A program made the position numbers and the translations under genes. A stretch of 64,000 nt of DNA from NCBI RefSeq assembly GCF_032490495.1, contig NZ_JAVYJB010000003.1, forward strand, positions 248,001 through 312,000. Direction: 5' to 3'. This DNA is from Pilosibacter fragilis (GTDB lineage Bacteria; Bacillota; Clostridia; Lachnospirales; Lachnospiraceae). The notes below the pieces were generated by a model. That model was not told the origin of the DNA and ran no database searches. It saw only the letters and a program-made list of their open reading frames with translations. This document shows, one piece after another, positions 1 through 7,146 of the stretch (position 1 is the first letter of the stretch; each line of letters starts with the position of its first letter).

Positions 1-220
1 TTCCAATCGCGAACGCCGTCATGCTTCCAAATACACAGATCGCTGCAACTGCTGCTACCGCTTTTTTCATAAAACCTTTCTTCATATAATTTCCCTCTCT
101 TTCTATCTTCTCATATACATTTCTCCGGATCCGCGCCTTCCGCACCGATTCGTCCGGAAGTTCGCCTGCGCGGCTCTCAAACATGTTTTTCAGTCTCTTT
201 TCTAAGATAGGATCGTCCAT
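1..220 (-). CDS. Anti-sigma factor, N-terminal part (cut by window edge)
   Basis: The visible 73 residues start at an ATG with a GGAGG-type site just upstream, inside the end of the sigma-factor gene, which it overlaps by 19 nt. Residues 1-45 are charged and cytoplasmic in character; a double MKK stretch is followed by a hydrophobic segment (about residues 52-72, AVAAVAAICVFG) that should be the single membrane helix. A short cytoplasmic part, one membrane span and translational coupling to an ECF sigma gene are the usual design of membrane anti-sigma factors of Clostridia, which hold the sigma factor until a surface signal releases it. The sensory domain lies beyond position 1 and cannot be read, so the signal is unknown. 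Role inferred mainly from context. Confidence 0.75.
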   Translation of the reverse strand, partial: MDDPILEKRLKNMFESRAGELPDESVRKARIRRNVYEKIEREGNYMKKGFMKKAVAAVAAICVFGSMTAFAIG

Positions 221-762
221 GTTTTTCCTCCTTCCTCCTGTGTGAGGATTTGCTTCAACTGTTCCTTCGCGTGGAACAGCCTGGATTTCACCGTTCCCTC
301 AAACACTCCGCAGACCCTTGCGATCTCGCGGATCGGCATATCATTGTAATAGTATAGGATCAACACGGTCTTCTGCTTCGGCGGCAGCTTTTCCACCGCC
401 TCGTAGAGGATCCGCTCCTCTTCCTTCATAATGCAGTTTTCCAGGACGGACCTTCCGGTGTCCGCCTGCCCGGATGCAGGTTCCTCCTCCGGCTGTTCTT
501 TCCGTGACTTTCTGCTGATCTTCCACGCGGACCTTGTGAGTATCCTGTAAAACCATGTCTTAAAGGCTGCCGGATCCCGGAGCTTCTTTCTGTTTAAATA
601 GCAGGCGGTGAATGTCTCCTGGACAATGTCCTCGCTGTCCGCCGCGTTCCCGGAGATCAGCCAGGCCGCCCTGAGCGCCGGCCTCTCATACTTCTCCATC
701 AGCTCCCCGAAGGCATCCATGTCCCCGTTGATCATGCGTCTCACGATATTCTCTTCATCCAT
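202..762 (-). CDS. ECF-type RNA polymerase sigma factor
   Basis: A 186-residue sigma-70 family protein of the extracytoplasmic function group. Region 2 is at about residues 10-85 (ENIVRRMINGDMDAFGEL, then DSEDIVQETFTACY, then FKTWFYRI), and region 4 at about 118-172 (LPPKQKTVLILYYYNDMPIREIARV followed by GTVKSRLFHAKEQL, the helix-turn-helix that reads the -35 box). Only regions 2 and 4 are present, as expected for the group. It directs RNA polymerase to a small stress or envelope regulon. The start is an ATG behind GGAGG. The downstream overlapping gene looks like its membrane anti-sigma factor. An ECF-like promoter about 35 nt upstream suggests autoregulation. Which ECF subgroup it belongs to cannot be settled by eye. 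Confidence 0.93.
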   Translation of the reverse strand: MDEENIVRRMINGDMDAFGELMEKYERPALRAAWLISGNAADSEDIVQETFTACYLNRKKLRDPAAFKTWFYRILTRSAWKISRKSRKEQPEEEPASGQADTGRSVLENCIMKEEERILYEAVEKLPPKQKTVLILYYYNDMPIREIARVCGVFEGTVKSRLFHAKEQLKQILTQEEGGKTWTILS

Positions 763-800
763 GTCCTGCCTCCTCTCTTTTTTGATGCATCTGTCTTATA

Positions 801-826
801 GAGACAGGCAATTGGGGGAAAGTTCA
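801..826 (-). promoter_or_regulatory. Candidate ECF (autoregulatory) promoter of the sigma operon
   Basis: Read on the minus strand, TGAACTTTC (818-826) is followed about 11 nt later by TGTCTC (801-806). This resembles the GAAC-type -35 and GTCT-type -10 boxes used by ECF sigma factors such as SigV/SigW, and it lies about 38 nt upstream of the sigma start codon. The match is by eye; no housekeeping promoter as good is visible here. Confidence 0.5.
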
Positions 827-964
827 TTTTTATCGGAAATTTCTTTTCTTCTTTATTCTTCCAAATATATAACTTATTTTTCCACCAGACATATTTATTT
901 TTGTTTTTCTATCTACACTGACTTCCATCGCGTCTACCGTCAACCATTTTCATAGAGCCGCAAA

Positions 965-1009
965 AAACAGGACAGCCACCCGCATCCACGCAGATGATCT
1001 GTCCTGTTT
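965..1009 (-). terminator. Rho-independent terminator after the reductase operon
   Basis: An 11-bp stem (AAACAGGACAG paired with CTGTCCTGTTT) around a 23-nt loop, followed on the minus strand by a run of T. It lies about 30 nt past the small gene ending at 1039. Confidence 0.75.
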
Positions 1010-1038
1010 CGATTGATGCCTTAATATGATTTTTCGTA

Positions 1039-1248
1039 CTAATACCTTAACTTGATCCTAGAAAGCTCCACATCCACCTCATATCCATGGCTGTGAAGAT
1101 ACTCCTTCATGCCCTCCCGCGCGAGGTCGATATGATTCTTCGGGACAACGGTAATGCTGCGGATCGGAAGCTTTTTCTTCCCGCCGCTTAAGTCGATCGC
1201 GATATATCTTATTGTAAAAAAGGAGATGAACCTGAGGAAATCACGCAA
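1039..1248 (-). CDS. Small hypothetical protein coupled to the flavin reductase
   Basis: 69 residues, starting at a TTG codon that overlaps the stop of the upstream reductase gene by 8 nt. The protein is basic and looks truly coding: it uses the same C/G-ending codons as its neighbours and ends just before a terminator. It has an N-terminal FLRFISFFTIRYIAIDL stretch that could pack as a strand or short amphipathic helix, then KKLPIRSITVVPKNHIDLA and a probable helix REGMKEYLHSHGY. I do not recognise the family. The start has no good ribosome binding site, so translation would depend on coupling. It could also be a remnant. Confidence 0.5.
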   Translation of the reverse strand: MRDFLRFISFFTIRYIAIDLSGGKKKLPIRSITVVPKNHIDLAREGMKEYLHSHGYEVDVELSRIKLRY

Positions 1249-1834
1249 AGTTCCGGTATGTCCGGACTGCCTCCTCCTCTGCCGCCTTCATGATCTCTTC
1301 CACGGAATTGCCCTCGATGTCAAGCCCCTCTGCGGTATAGCACACAGTCTTATTGATTCCGTAATATACCTTGCAGAGTTTCTCGACATACTCATATCCG
1401 AGATTCAGAGCCCCGATGGAGCCACCGCTGGTGGTCACATAATGGAGACTGTCGGCATGGCACAGCCCACCCGGGATTCCCTTGGAAGAAAAGGTAAAGG
1501 TCAGCCCTGTCACACAGATCTGCTCCAGATAACATTTCATTCTCGCCGGGAAAGTAAAATCCCAGTACGGGGCCGCCACAAGGATCCGGTCTGCGGACGC
1601 AAACTGCTTTGCATAGTCAAACAGCGGTCCCTCATAAATTCCGGCCCTCGTGAGCTGTTCCCGTCCTGCACTCTCTTTTCCGGTAAAAAGCTTCAGATCT
1701 TCATCCTCCAGGCACAGGGTCTCGACCTCATATTCCCCGTTCTTGTTCATTTCCTTTAATAAAGCCTGCGCAAGTCTCTCCGTTCTTGAAATATCGCGGT
1801 TCACGCAGGCGTCAATGTACAATAATTTTTTCAT
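1241..1834 (-). CDS. FMN-dependent NADH-azoreductase / flavodoxin-fold NAD(P)H oxidoreductase
   Basis: 197 residues, the usual length of the AzoR/MdaB-type flavodoxin-2 family. Residues 1-15 (KKLLYIDACVNRDISRTERLA) form the first strand and phosphate-binding loop for FMN. The segment LVAAPYWDFTFPARMKCYLEQI (about 86-107) matches the family motif in which a P-x-(W/Y)-(D/N)-F-x-x-P loop contacts the flavin, and TTSGGSIGALN (about 134-144) is the second flavin loop. These enzymes transfer electrons from NAD(P)H to quinones, azo compounds or nitroaromatics in the cytoplasm. The physiological substrate here is unknown. The start is an ATG behind GGAGAGAAAGG. It shares an operon with the small downstream gene. 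Confidence 0.85.
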   Translation of the reverse strand: MKKLLYIDACVNRDISRTERLAQALLKEMNKNGEYEVETLCLEDEDLKLFTGKESAGREQLTRAGIYEGPLFDYAKQFASADRILVAAPYWDFTFPARMKCYLEQICVTGLTFTFSSKGIPGGLCHADSLHYVTTSGGSIGALNLGYEYVEKLCKVYYGINKTVCYTAEGLDIEGNSVEEIMKAAEEEAVRTYRNFA

Positions 1835-1870
1835 ACCTTTCTCTCCAGATATTTTTGATATTACATGTAT

Positions 1871-2647
1871 CTATAAATTCAACAGTCTTCTCGAAAGCTC
1901 CAGAACATCCTCCGTATTCTTACTGTTAAAGATCTTCACCTCACCTCCGGACTCTTTCCCTGATAACAGTCCACACTCAGTCAGGCGCTTTCTCGTCTGC
2001 TTCGCGGTTCCGAATCCACCGTCATAGATCGCCACGCCGGGCAGATGTTTCTGGATCTCATCTTTTACTAACGGGTAATGTGTGCAACCGAGTACCACCG
2101 CGTCGATCTCTGATTTCTCGTAAGGCTCGAACTGTTTTTCCAGATACTCGTCCAGAACAGGTCCCTCTAACATTCCGCCCTCGATATACTCCACAAGTCC
2201 CGGGCACGGCATCTTGATGATATTCGCCTCATCCTCGTAGACATGCAGCATGGAATTAAATTTTGTCTGGGAGAGAGTCATCGGAGTCGCCATAACGACA
2301 ACCTTTGAGTGCTCTTTCGCAAGCACCGCCGGCTTCAGCGCCGGTTCGATTCCAATCACCGGAATATCCTTCTTCTCATACTCCTCTCTCAATTCCCGGA
2401 TCGCCACACTGGTTGCCGTGTTGCAGGCCACAACTATGGCTTTCGCCCCGCGTTCCAGTAAAAAATCCACATCCTTTTTTGTGAGGTCAATGACCTCCTC
2501 CGGGGTACGTGTGCCATAAGGGGCATTCGCGGAGTCCCCGTAATATAAGAAAGCCTCCCCCGGCATCAGTTTCACTAATTCTCTCAAAACACTGATCCCG
2601 CCGAGTCCGGAATCCAAAACACCGATCGGTCGATTGTCTGTATTCAT
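1871..2647 (-). CDS. murI: Glutamate racemase
   Basis: Makes D-glutamate for peptidoglycan from L-glutamate in the cytoplasm. The start is taken at 2647 (MNTDNRPIGVLDSGLGG) because GAGGTG lies 7 nt before it; an in-frame start at 2698 adds 17 unlikely residues. This gives 258 residues, normal for the family. Key features are GVLDSGLGGISVLREL at the N-terminus, YGDSANAPYGTRTPEE, the first catalytic cysteine in VVACNTATS and the second in VVLGCTHYPLV. It appears to be expressed alone or from a promoter in the 2.7-2.9 kb gap. Confidence 0.95.
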   Translation of the reverse strand: MNTDNRPIGVLDSGLGGISVLRELVKLMPGEAFLYYGDSANAPYGTRTPEEVIDLTKKDVDFLLERGAKAIVVACNTATSVAIRELREEYEKKDIPVIGIEPALKPAVLAKEHSKVVVMATPMTLSQTKFNSMLHVYEDEANIIKMPCPGLVEYIEGGMLEGPVLDEYLEKQFEPYEKSEIDAVVLGCTHYPLVKDEIQKHLPGVAIYDGGFGTAKQTRKRLTECGLLSGKESGGEVKIFNSKNTEDVLELSRRLLNL

Positions 2648-2964
2648 AATGTACACCTCATTGACTGCCGCAGAGATCCGCCGGATCTCATGCAGCATAT
2701 TATATGAATCCTCGTGTTCTCAGGCTGTCATGTTTCATTTCCATGACCGCACATCTCTTTCCTGCACAACACCAGTTATTTCATCGAATTATTCTTTGTG
2801 ATGATCTCTTATATCTTATCACACTTTCCCCGTTTTGAACATCCACAGACTTTCTCCGCTCTGTTTTTGTGCATTTTTTAAAATTTAGGCCTTTATTTTT
2901 TTCATTTTTGGTTAATCTGTTTCTCAAAACACTGCTATACTTACGCTGTAACAAGAAAGAAGCG

Positions 2965-3095
2965 GTAACTGTTCAGTACCTTCACAGTTACGCAAAAATC
3001 CATTCCGAATTGCCTGCGGCAATGGGATTTTTGCCTGCTGGTCAAAATTATGTTACGGTCAGCGCAGTAAATGCGCAGACCTATTGAACAGTTAT
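2965..3095. repeat. Structured dispersed repeat, family A, copy 1
   Basis: A 131-bp element with near-identical inverted ends (GTAACTGTTCAGTA and TATTGAACAGTTAT). It contains three hairpins: GTAACTGT/ACAGTTAC (2965-2991), GCAAAAATCC/GGATTTTTGC (2992-3034) with inner stem ATTGCC/GGCAAT, and GGTC-A-GCGCA/TGCGC-A-GACC (3057-3081). It lies in the region upstream of the L25 gene. A second full copy is at 23795-23927 and a half copy at 14091-14145. Between the two full copies stem bases change in pairs. I cannot name a described family. Confidence 0.85.
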
Positions 3096-3153
3096 TAGTC
3101 ACAAACTTAACAAAACCCCTTTATACACTAAAGCTGAGGGCTGCTAAGCGAAT

Positions 3154-3184
3154 CCGGCAGAACGAATACTGGTTCGTTTGCCGG
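3154..3184 (+). promoter_or_regulatory. Leader hairpin just upstream of the L25 gene
   Basis: CCGGCA-G-AACGAA paired with TTCGTT-TGCCGG around a 6-nt loop, ending about 13 nt before the GGAGG site of the L25 gene. It could modulate translation or mRNA stability, in the way ribosomal-protein leaders do, but no terminator or sequestered start site is evident. Confidence 0.45.
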
Positions 3185-3211
3185 GAATCAGATTTTTGGA
3201 GGAAAAGATAA

Positions 3212-3823
3212 ATGACTACTTTAAAAGCTGAAAAAAGAAGCATGGATGTAAAGGCAAAGAGATTAAGACGTGAAGGATTTGTTACAGGTAATGTTTTCGG
3301 ACATGCCATCGAAGGCTCCATTCCGGTAAAGATGAACGTTGCAGATGCTGAACGTCTTTTAAAGACCGAACATAAAGGCGGCCAGATCAATCTCGACATT
3401 GAGGGGCAGGTATATGATGTCCTGATCAAGGAAATTGACTACAATGCAATGACAAGAAAGATCGATGAGATTGATTTTCAGGCACTTGTAAGCGATGAAA
3501 AGGTTACTTCTACTGCTGAGATCGTAATCCTGAACCGTGAGGCTGTTGTCGGCGGCGTTCTTCAGGAAGACTTAAGCGAAGTTGCTTACAGAGCATTCCC
3601 GTCCGCACTTGTCGAGAAGACAACACTGGATGCTGCAGGCCTCAAGGTTGGTGACATCGTACATGTCAAGGATCTTGACATCGCAAAGAACAAAGACATC
3701 GACTTAAAGACTGATCCGGAGGCTGTTGTGCTCTCCGTCATCCCGGTTCACAACGTTGTTCCGGAAACTGAAGTTACAACTGCACCTGCTGCAGCTGCTG
3801 CTGAGGAAAAAGAGACCAAATAA
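3212..3823 (+). CDS. rplY: 50S ribosomal protein L25 / general stress protein Ctc
   Basis: 203 residues with the two-domain layout of the long (TL5/Ctc) form. The N-terminal 5S rRNA-binding domain is at about 1-92 (TTLKAEKRSMDVKAKRLRREGFVTGNVFG), followed by the C-terminal Ctc beta domain (about 100-185), then an acidic/alanine-rich tail ending AAAAEEKETK. It binds 5S rRNA in the large subunit; in Bacillus the orthologue is a general stress protein. The start follows TTTGGAGGAAAAG. It is a single-gene unit: a repeat element and a hairpin lie in its 5' region and a strong terminator follows. The alanine-rich tail is common in this family. Confidence 0.93.
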   Translation: MTTLKAEKRSMDVKAKRLRREGFVTGNVFGHAIEGSIPVKMNVADAERLLKTEHKGGQINLDIEGQVYDVLIKEIDYNAMTRKIDEIDFQALVSDEKVTSTAEIVILNREAVVGGVLQEDLSEVAYRAFPSALVEKTTLDAAGLKVGDIVHVKDLDIAKNKDIDLKTDPEAVVLSVIPVHNVVPETEVTTAPAAAAAEEKETK

Positions 3824-3855
3824 TCTCCGCGTCCATATATAGAAATGGATATAAA

Positions 3856-3898
3856 AATGGCGGTATCGCTTCAATGGTGAGCGATGCCGCCATTTTTA
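3856..3898 (+). terminator. Rho-independent terminator of the L25 gene
   Basis: A 15-bp stem (AATGGCGGTATCGCT paired with AGCGATGCCGCCATT, one mismatch) with a 9-nt loop, followed by TTTA. It could also act on the minus strand because A residues precede it. Confidence 0.85.
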
Positions 3899-3921
3899 CA
3901 TCCGTAGGAAATGAACACTCC

Positions 3922-3950
3922 TTGTACTTCCCGCTGGAATCAAGTATAAT
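3922..3950 (+). promoter_or_regulatory. Promoter of the AAA-ATPase gene at 3992
   Basis: TTGTAC (3922-3927), a 17-nt spacer, then a perfect TATAAT (3945-3950), 41 nt before the chosen start codon. Confidence 0.75.
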
Positions 3951-3991
3951 AAAAACAATCAAAGACGCTTTTTCTGATGGGAGGAATTTGC

Positions 3992-5584
3992 ATGGGAAGT
4001 TATCTGAATCCGGGGAATCTTTCATTCCGCGGTAGTCTCCGCTCTAAAATTTATATCGACAAAAGCGAACTGATCGCCAGAACCAATGAAGCGCTTTGTA
4101 CCGAGCAGAAATATATCTGTGTAAGCCGTCCAAGAAGATTCGGAAAATCAATGGCCGCTAATATGCTCGCCGCATATTATGACCGGAGCGAGGATACAAC
4201 GGAATTATTTCAAAATCTTGCTATCAGTAAAGACAGATCGTATAGGGAAAATCTGAACCAATATGATGTGATCAAAATCAATATGCAGGAATTTTTAAGT
4301 ATGTCTGAAACAATGGAAGAAATGCTGGAGATGCTTAAAAATTATCTGATTTTGGATTTTAAGGAGACTTTTCACGAAATACAGTTTCGTGATGAAAAGA
4401 ATCTGATTCAGGTCATGAAAGACGTATTCCGTTATACCAAATGTCCTTTTGTGATCCTGATCGATGAGTGGGACTGCCTGTTCCGGGAGTACAAGCAGAA
4501 TAAAGAGGCTCAGAAAAAATATTTAGATTTTCTGCGCGCATGGCTGAAGGATAAGGATTATGTGGCATTGGCCTACATGACCGGCATATTACCCATTAAA
4601 AAATATGGTTCCCATTCCGCATTAAATATGTTTACAGAATATTCCATGACCGATCCAGGCGATCTGGCCGGGTATTTCGGCTTCACTGAACAGGAAGTAT
4701 CCAGACTCTGCGATACATACGATATGAATTTCGAGGAAGCGAAAACATGGTATGATGGATATCATCTGATCGCACATCGCCAGAATGGTGATGAACATTA
4801 CTCTATTTACAGTCCTAAATCGGTTGTGGAAGCCATGCTGCGGCACAAGTTGGGAACTTATTGGAATCAGACAGAAACATATGAAGCCTTAAAAATTTAC
4901 ATTCAGATGGATATGGACGGACTGCAGGACTCTGTTGTCAGAATGCTTGCAGGTGAAGCAGTACAAATCAATATAGGAACTTTCAGCAATGATATGACCA
5001 CATTTGCCACTAAAGATGATGTCTTGACATTACTGATCCATCTCGGCTACCTGACATACAACAGCGTAGATGGTACCGTTGCCATTCCTAATAAAGAAGT
5101 CTCACAGGAATATGTGAATGCAATCAGCACCATGAACTGGCATGGCGTGATCGACTCCGTAGAATCATCCCGTAAACTTTTAGAATCATTGTGGGCCATG
5201 GACGCCGACGCAGTTGCGGCAGGAGTTGACAAGGCTCACGATGAAATTTCGATTCTTCAGTACAACGATGAAAATTCTCTGAGCTGTACCATAAATCTTG
5301 CATTTTACTTTGCACGTGAATATTATACGATAATCCGTGAACTGCCTACAGGTAAGGGTTTTGCTGATATATGTCTGATTCCGAGAAAACTGCATTTAGA
5401 TAAGCCTGCGGTAGTGATCGAACTTAAATGGGATAAAAGCGCATCTGGAGTTTTAGACCAGATCAGAGAAAAACAGTATGGAAATGCATTGAAAGATTAT
5501 CATGGTAGTATATTACTTGTTGGAATTAATTATAACAAAACAACGAAGAAACACGAATGCATGATCGAGACTATGCAGAAATAA
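3992..5584 (+). CDS. AAA-ATPase-like protein with C-terminal PD-(D/E)XK nuclease-like domain (copy 1 of 3)
   Basis: 530 residues from the ATG at 3992, which sits 8 nt behind GGGAGG; an ATG at 3977 is in frame but lacks a site. The N-terminal AAA-ATPase-like domain (Pfam PF09820 type) has the characteristic IYIDKSELI strand, a Walker A variant SRPRRFGKSM (about residues 43-52) and Walker B VILIDEWDCLF (about 156-166). The C-terminal DUF1703/PD-(D/E)XK-like domain carries the D...ExK core in ADICLIP and VVIELKW (about 464-487). Two relatives lie at 37256 and 45544. Such proteins occur in many copies in gut Bacteroidetes and Clostridia; their function is not established, and mobile-element or defence roles have been suggested. 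This copy has an RRFGKS and IDEWD variant and is the most divergent of the three. Confidence 0.88.
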   Translation: MGSYLNPGNLSFRGSLRSKIYIDKSELIARTNEALCTEQKYICVSRPRRFGKSMAANMLAAYYDRSEDTTELFQNLAISKDRSYRENLNQYDVIKINMQEFLSMSETMEEMLEMLKNYLILDFKETFHEIQFRDEKNLIQVMKDVFRYTKCPFVILIDEWDCLFREYKQNKEAQKKYLDFLRAWLKDKDYVALAYMTGILPIKKYGSHSALNMFTEYSMTDPGDLAGYFGFTEQEVSRLCDTYDMNFEEAKTWYDGYHLIAHRQNGDEHYSIYSPKSVVEAMLRHKLGTYWNQTETYEALKIYIQMDMDGLQDSVVRMLAGEAVQINIGTFSNDMTTFATKDDVLTLLIHLGYLTYNSVDGTVAIPNKEVSQEYVNAISTMNWHGVIDSVESSRKLLESLWAMDADAVAAGVDKAHDEISILQYNDENSLSCTINLAFYFAREYYTIIRELPTGKGFADICLIPRKLHLDKPAVVIELKWDKSASGVLDQIREKQYGNALKDYHGSILLVGINYNKTTKKHECMIETMQK

Positions 5585-5646
5585 ATATAGTATCATGTGA
5601 ACATCAGCAATATCTTTCAACTTAAAAGATCAAAAAAGTCGCTGAG

Positions 5647-5675
5647 TTGACAATTCTGTATTTCCCTGCTATACT
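5647..5675 (+). promoter_or_regulatory. Consensus promoter ahead of the MATE remnant
   Basis: A perfect TTGACA (5647-5652), a 17-nt spacer and TATACT (5670-5675). The intact promoter now drives a decayed gene. Confidence 0.8.
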
Positions 5676-5690
5676 GTCTTGCAGCTCATC

Positions 5691-5764
5691 GGAGGGCTTG
5701 TAAACGCATTTACAAAGCTGGATAAGATGCCGAAGGATCGTTCGGCATTTTATCCGGCTTTTTT
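5691..5764 (+). terminator. Leader hairpin and intrinsic terminator (probable attenuator) of the MATE remnant
   Basis: About 15 nt past the -10 box a hairpin (GCTTGTAAA paired with TTTACAAAGC, 5696-5718) touches a long terminator stem at 5717-5758 (GCTGGATAAGATGCCGAA with TTCGGCATTTTATCCGGC) followed by six T. The terminator sits between the promoter and the start codon of the MATE remnant at 5796. That is the layout of an attenuated multidrug-transporter leader. Conditional read-through is inference. Confidence 0.65.
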
Positions 5765-5795
5765 ATATAACTGGAAATTTCAGGTGGAAAATACT

Positions 5796-6010
5796 ATGAA
5801 AAAGACAAATGATTTCACGGAAGGCAGCCAGATCATTCAGAGCGTCATGACGGTGATCACGAAAATCGCCATGGGCATCACGGTCCTTGTGGGGCAGAAA
5901 ATCGGTGAAAAGCGTCCCCATGAGGCGGGCATCATTGGCAGCGGCATCGCAACCTCCGTGCTGGCGGGACTCTGCCTCAGCTATTTATTCTACACATACG
6001 TTCTGTACTT
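5796..6010 (+). pseudogene. Decayed MATE efflux transporter fragment
   Basis: From an ATG behind CAGGTGG the frame reads MKKTNDFTEG, the usual start of a MATE transporter, then jumps straight to SQIIQSVMTVITKIAMGITVLVGQKIGEKRPHEAG, which in full-length MATE proteins lies about 50 residues further on. The first membrane helix is therefore missing. The frame is lost after about 70 residues (LSYLFYTYVLYF) and runs into the 3' end of the opposing VOC gene. An intact MATE gene sits at 8146-9486, but the remnant does not look like a recent copy of it. The fragment probably makes no functional transporter, although promoter, terminator and ribosome binding site are intact. Confidence 0.75.
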
Positions 6011-6022
6011 TGACGCACAAAA

Positions 6023-6385
6023 TCACATCGGCGTCCCAACTTCGATCAAATTGCCATCCAAATCATAAAACCGGACCACCTTCTGTCCCCAACTATGTGT
6101 CATAAGGCGGTTCACATACTGGATATTGGGATATAACCGCTCCAATTTTTCAACAAATCTCTCTATGTTCTGTTCCTCAAAATAAAGCTCACACGAATTG
6201 CTTTCCGGAATAATAGTTTTCCCTAAAAAATCCTTCCATATCTTCTCCTCCTGCAGCACAAGCCCTTCCGTCAGGATTATATTTCCGTCATTATCAAGTA
6301 CTATATCAAGTCCAAACAGATCATGATAAAACTTTTTCGATCTCTCAATATCCTTGACAACGATCAAAATATTCCTCAATCTCAT
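6023..6385 (-). CDS. VOC (glyoxalase/bleomycin resistance) superfamily protein
   Basis: 120 residues, a single vicinal-oxygen-chelate module pair. It opens with RLRNILIVVKDIERSKKFYHDLFGLDIV, the classic first beta-alpha unit, and closes with VVRFYDLDGNLIEVG, where the glutamate is normally a metal ligand. Members include glyoxalase I, dioxygenases and antibiotic-sequestering proteins, so the substrate cannot be told. Its start codon lies 1 nt after the stop of the gene at 6387, so the two are cotranscribed and probably translationally coupled. Its 3' end abuts the MATE remnant read from the other strand. Confidence 0.85.
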   Translation of the reverse strand: MRLRNILIVVKDIERSKKFYHDLFGLDIVLDNDGNIILTEGLVLQEEKIWKDFLGKTIIPESNSCELYFEEQNIERFVEKLERLYPNIQYVNRLMTHSWGQKVVRFYDLDGNLIEVGTPM

Positions 6386-6386
6386 T

Positions 6387-6866
6387 CTACTTCTCCTGCA
6401 CCTCCTTGCCGCTCAAATGCTCGATCTCGATTTCAAACATCTGCACAGCCCTTCCCGCCTGCGCGATCTCCTCATCAGCCAGCTGTTCATTCGGATAATA
6501 TTTCATCGCAAACCGTTTTAACATTTCCATTGCTTTCTCACTGCCATTTTCCATCAAATGACATCTCCCGAACACAACCGTACTCTGCATAAACGGTGCC
6601 CAGTCTTCCTCCCTGATCGTCTCATTTCCATAAACCGTAAAACATACCTTATCACATACCCGCAGTGCATCGACCTTATGCCCCGCGCGCGCACCATGAA
6701 AATAGATTTTCCGGTTCTCCCTGTCATAAAAATAATTGAGCGGGATCGCATACGGATATCCATCATCCCCATTCACCGCAAGAACACCTCTCCTGCTGTT
6801 TTGCAGAAGTTCCTCCGCCGCGCTATCCTCGATCTTATTTCTCTTTTTTCGAATCTCTCTAAACAT
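6387..6866 (-). CDS. Pyridoxamine 5'-phosphate oxidase-family (NimA-like) flavin-binding protein
   Basis: 159 residues from the ATG at 6866, behind AGGAGTG; the frame stays open 21 codons upstream to 6929 but without a site there. The split-barrel FMN-binding fold is shown by GVLAVNGDDGYPYAIPLNYFYD (about 28-49), then KIYFHGARAGHKVDAL with the histidine seen in the NimA group, CDKVCFTVYG, and TVVFGRCHLM. NimA-type members reduce nitroimidazoles or bind haem/FMN; the natural role of most is unknown. It is the first gene of a two-gene unit with the VOC protein. Confidence 0.85.
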   Translation of the reverse strand: MFREIRKKRNKIEDSAAEELLQNSRRGVLAVNGDDGYPYAIPLNYFYDRENRKIYFHGARAGHKVDALRVCDKVCFTVYGNETIREEDWAPFMQSTVVFGRCHLMENGSEKAMEMLKRFAMKYYPNEQLADEEIAQAGRAVQMFEIEIEHLSGKEVQEK

Positions 6867-7079
6867 AATTCTACACTCCTGATTCATAATATTACCAACC
6901 TCATCTTTTCCTGCTCCAAACACCGGCAAATTCTTCCAGATCCATTATATCTCACACGATTGGATTCGTCATCCTCTTCCTTCTCCAACGCGTTTTCCAT
7001 CCCCGGTCATCCTTCATATTTTATCAATATCTGTTTTTCACTTTGCCGCATACAAGCGCTCACACTGTAACGTGCACGT

Positions 7080-7108
7080 TTGACAACTATACATTTTTCA
7101 CATATGAT
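7080..7108 (+). promoter_or_regulatory. Promoter of the YitT gene
   Basis: TTGACA (7080-7085), a 17-nt spacer and TATGAT (7103-7108), 39 nt before the start codon at 7147. Confidence 0.8.
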
Positions 7109-7146
7109 TGACACGCAAATACTAATACGAAAAAGGGAATCTCACC

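Noticed and set aside
5124..5395. Small minus-strand frames opposite the first AAA-ATPase
   Set aside because: Overlapping mirror frames with no start signals.
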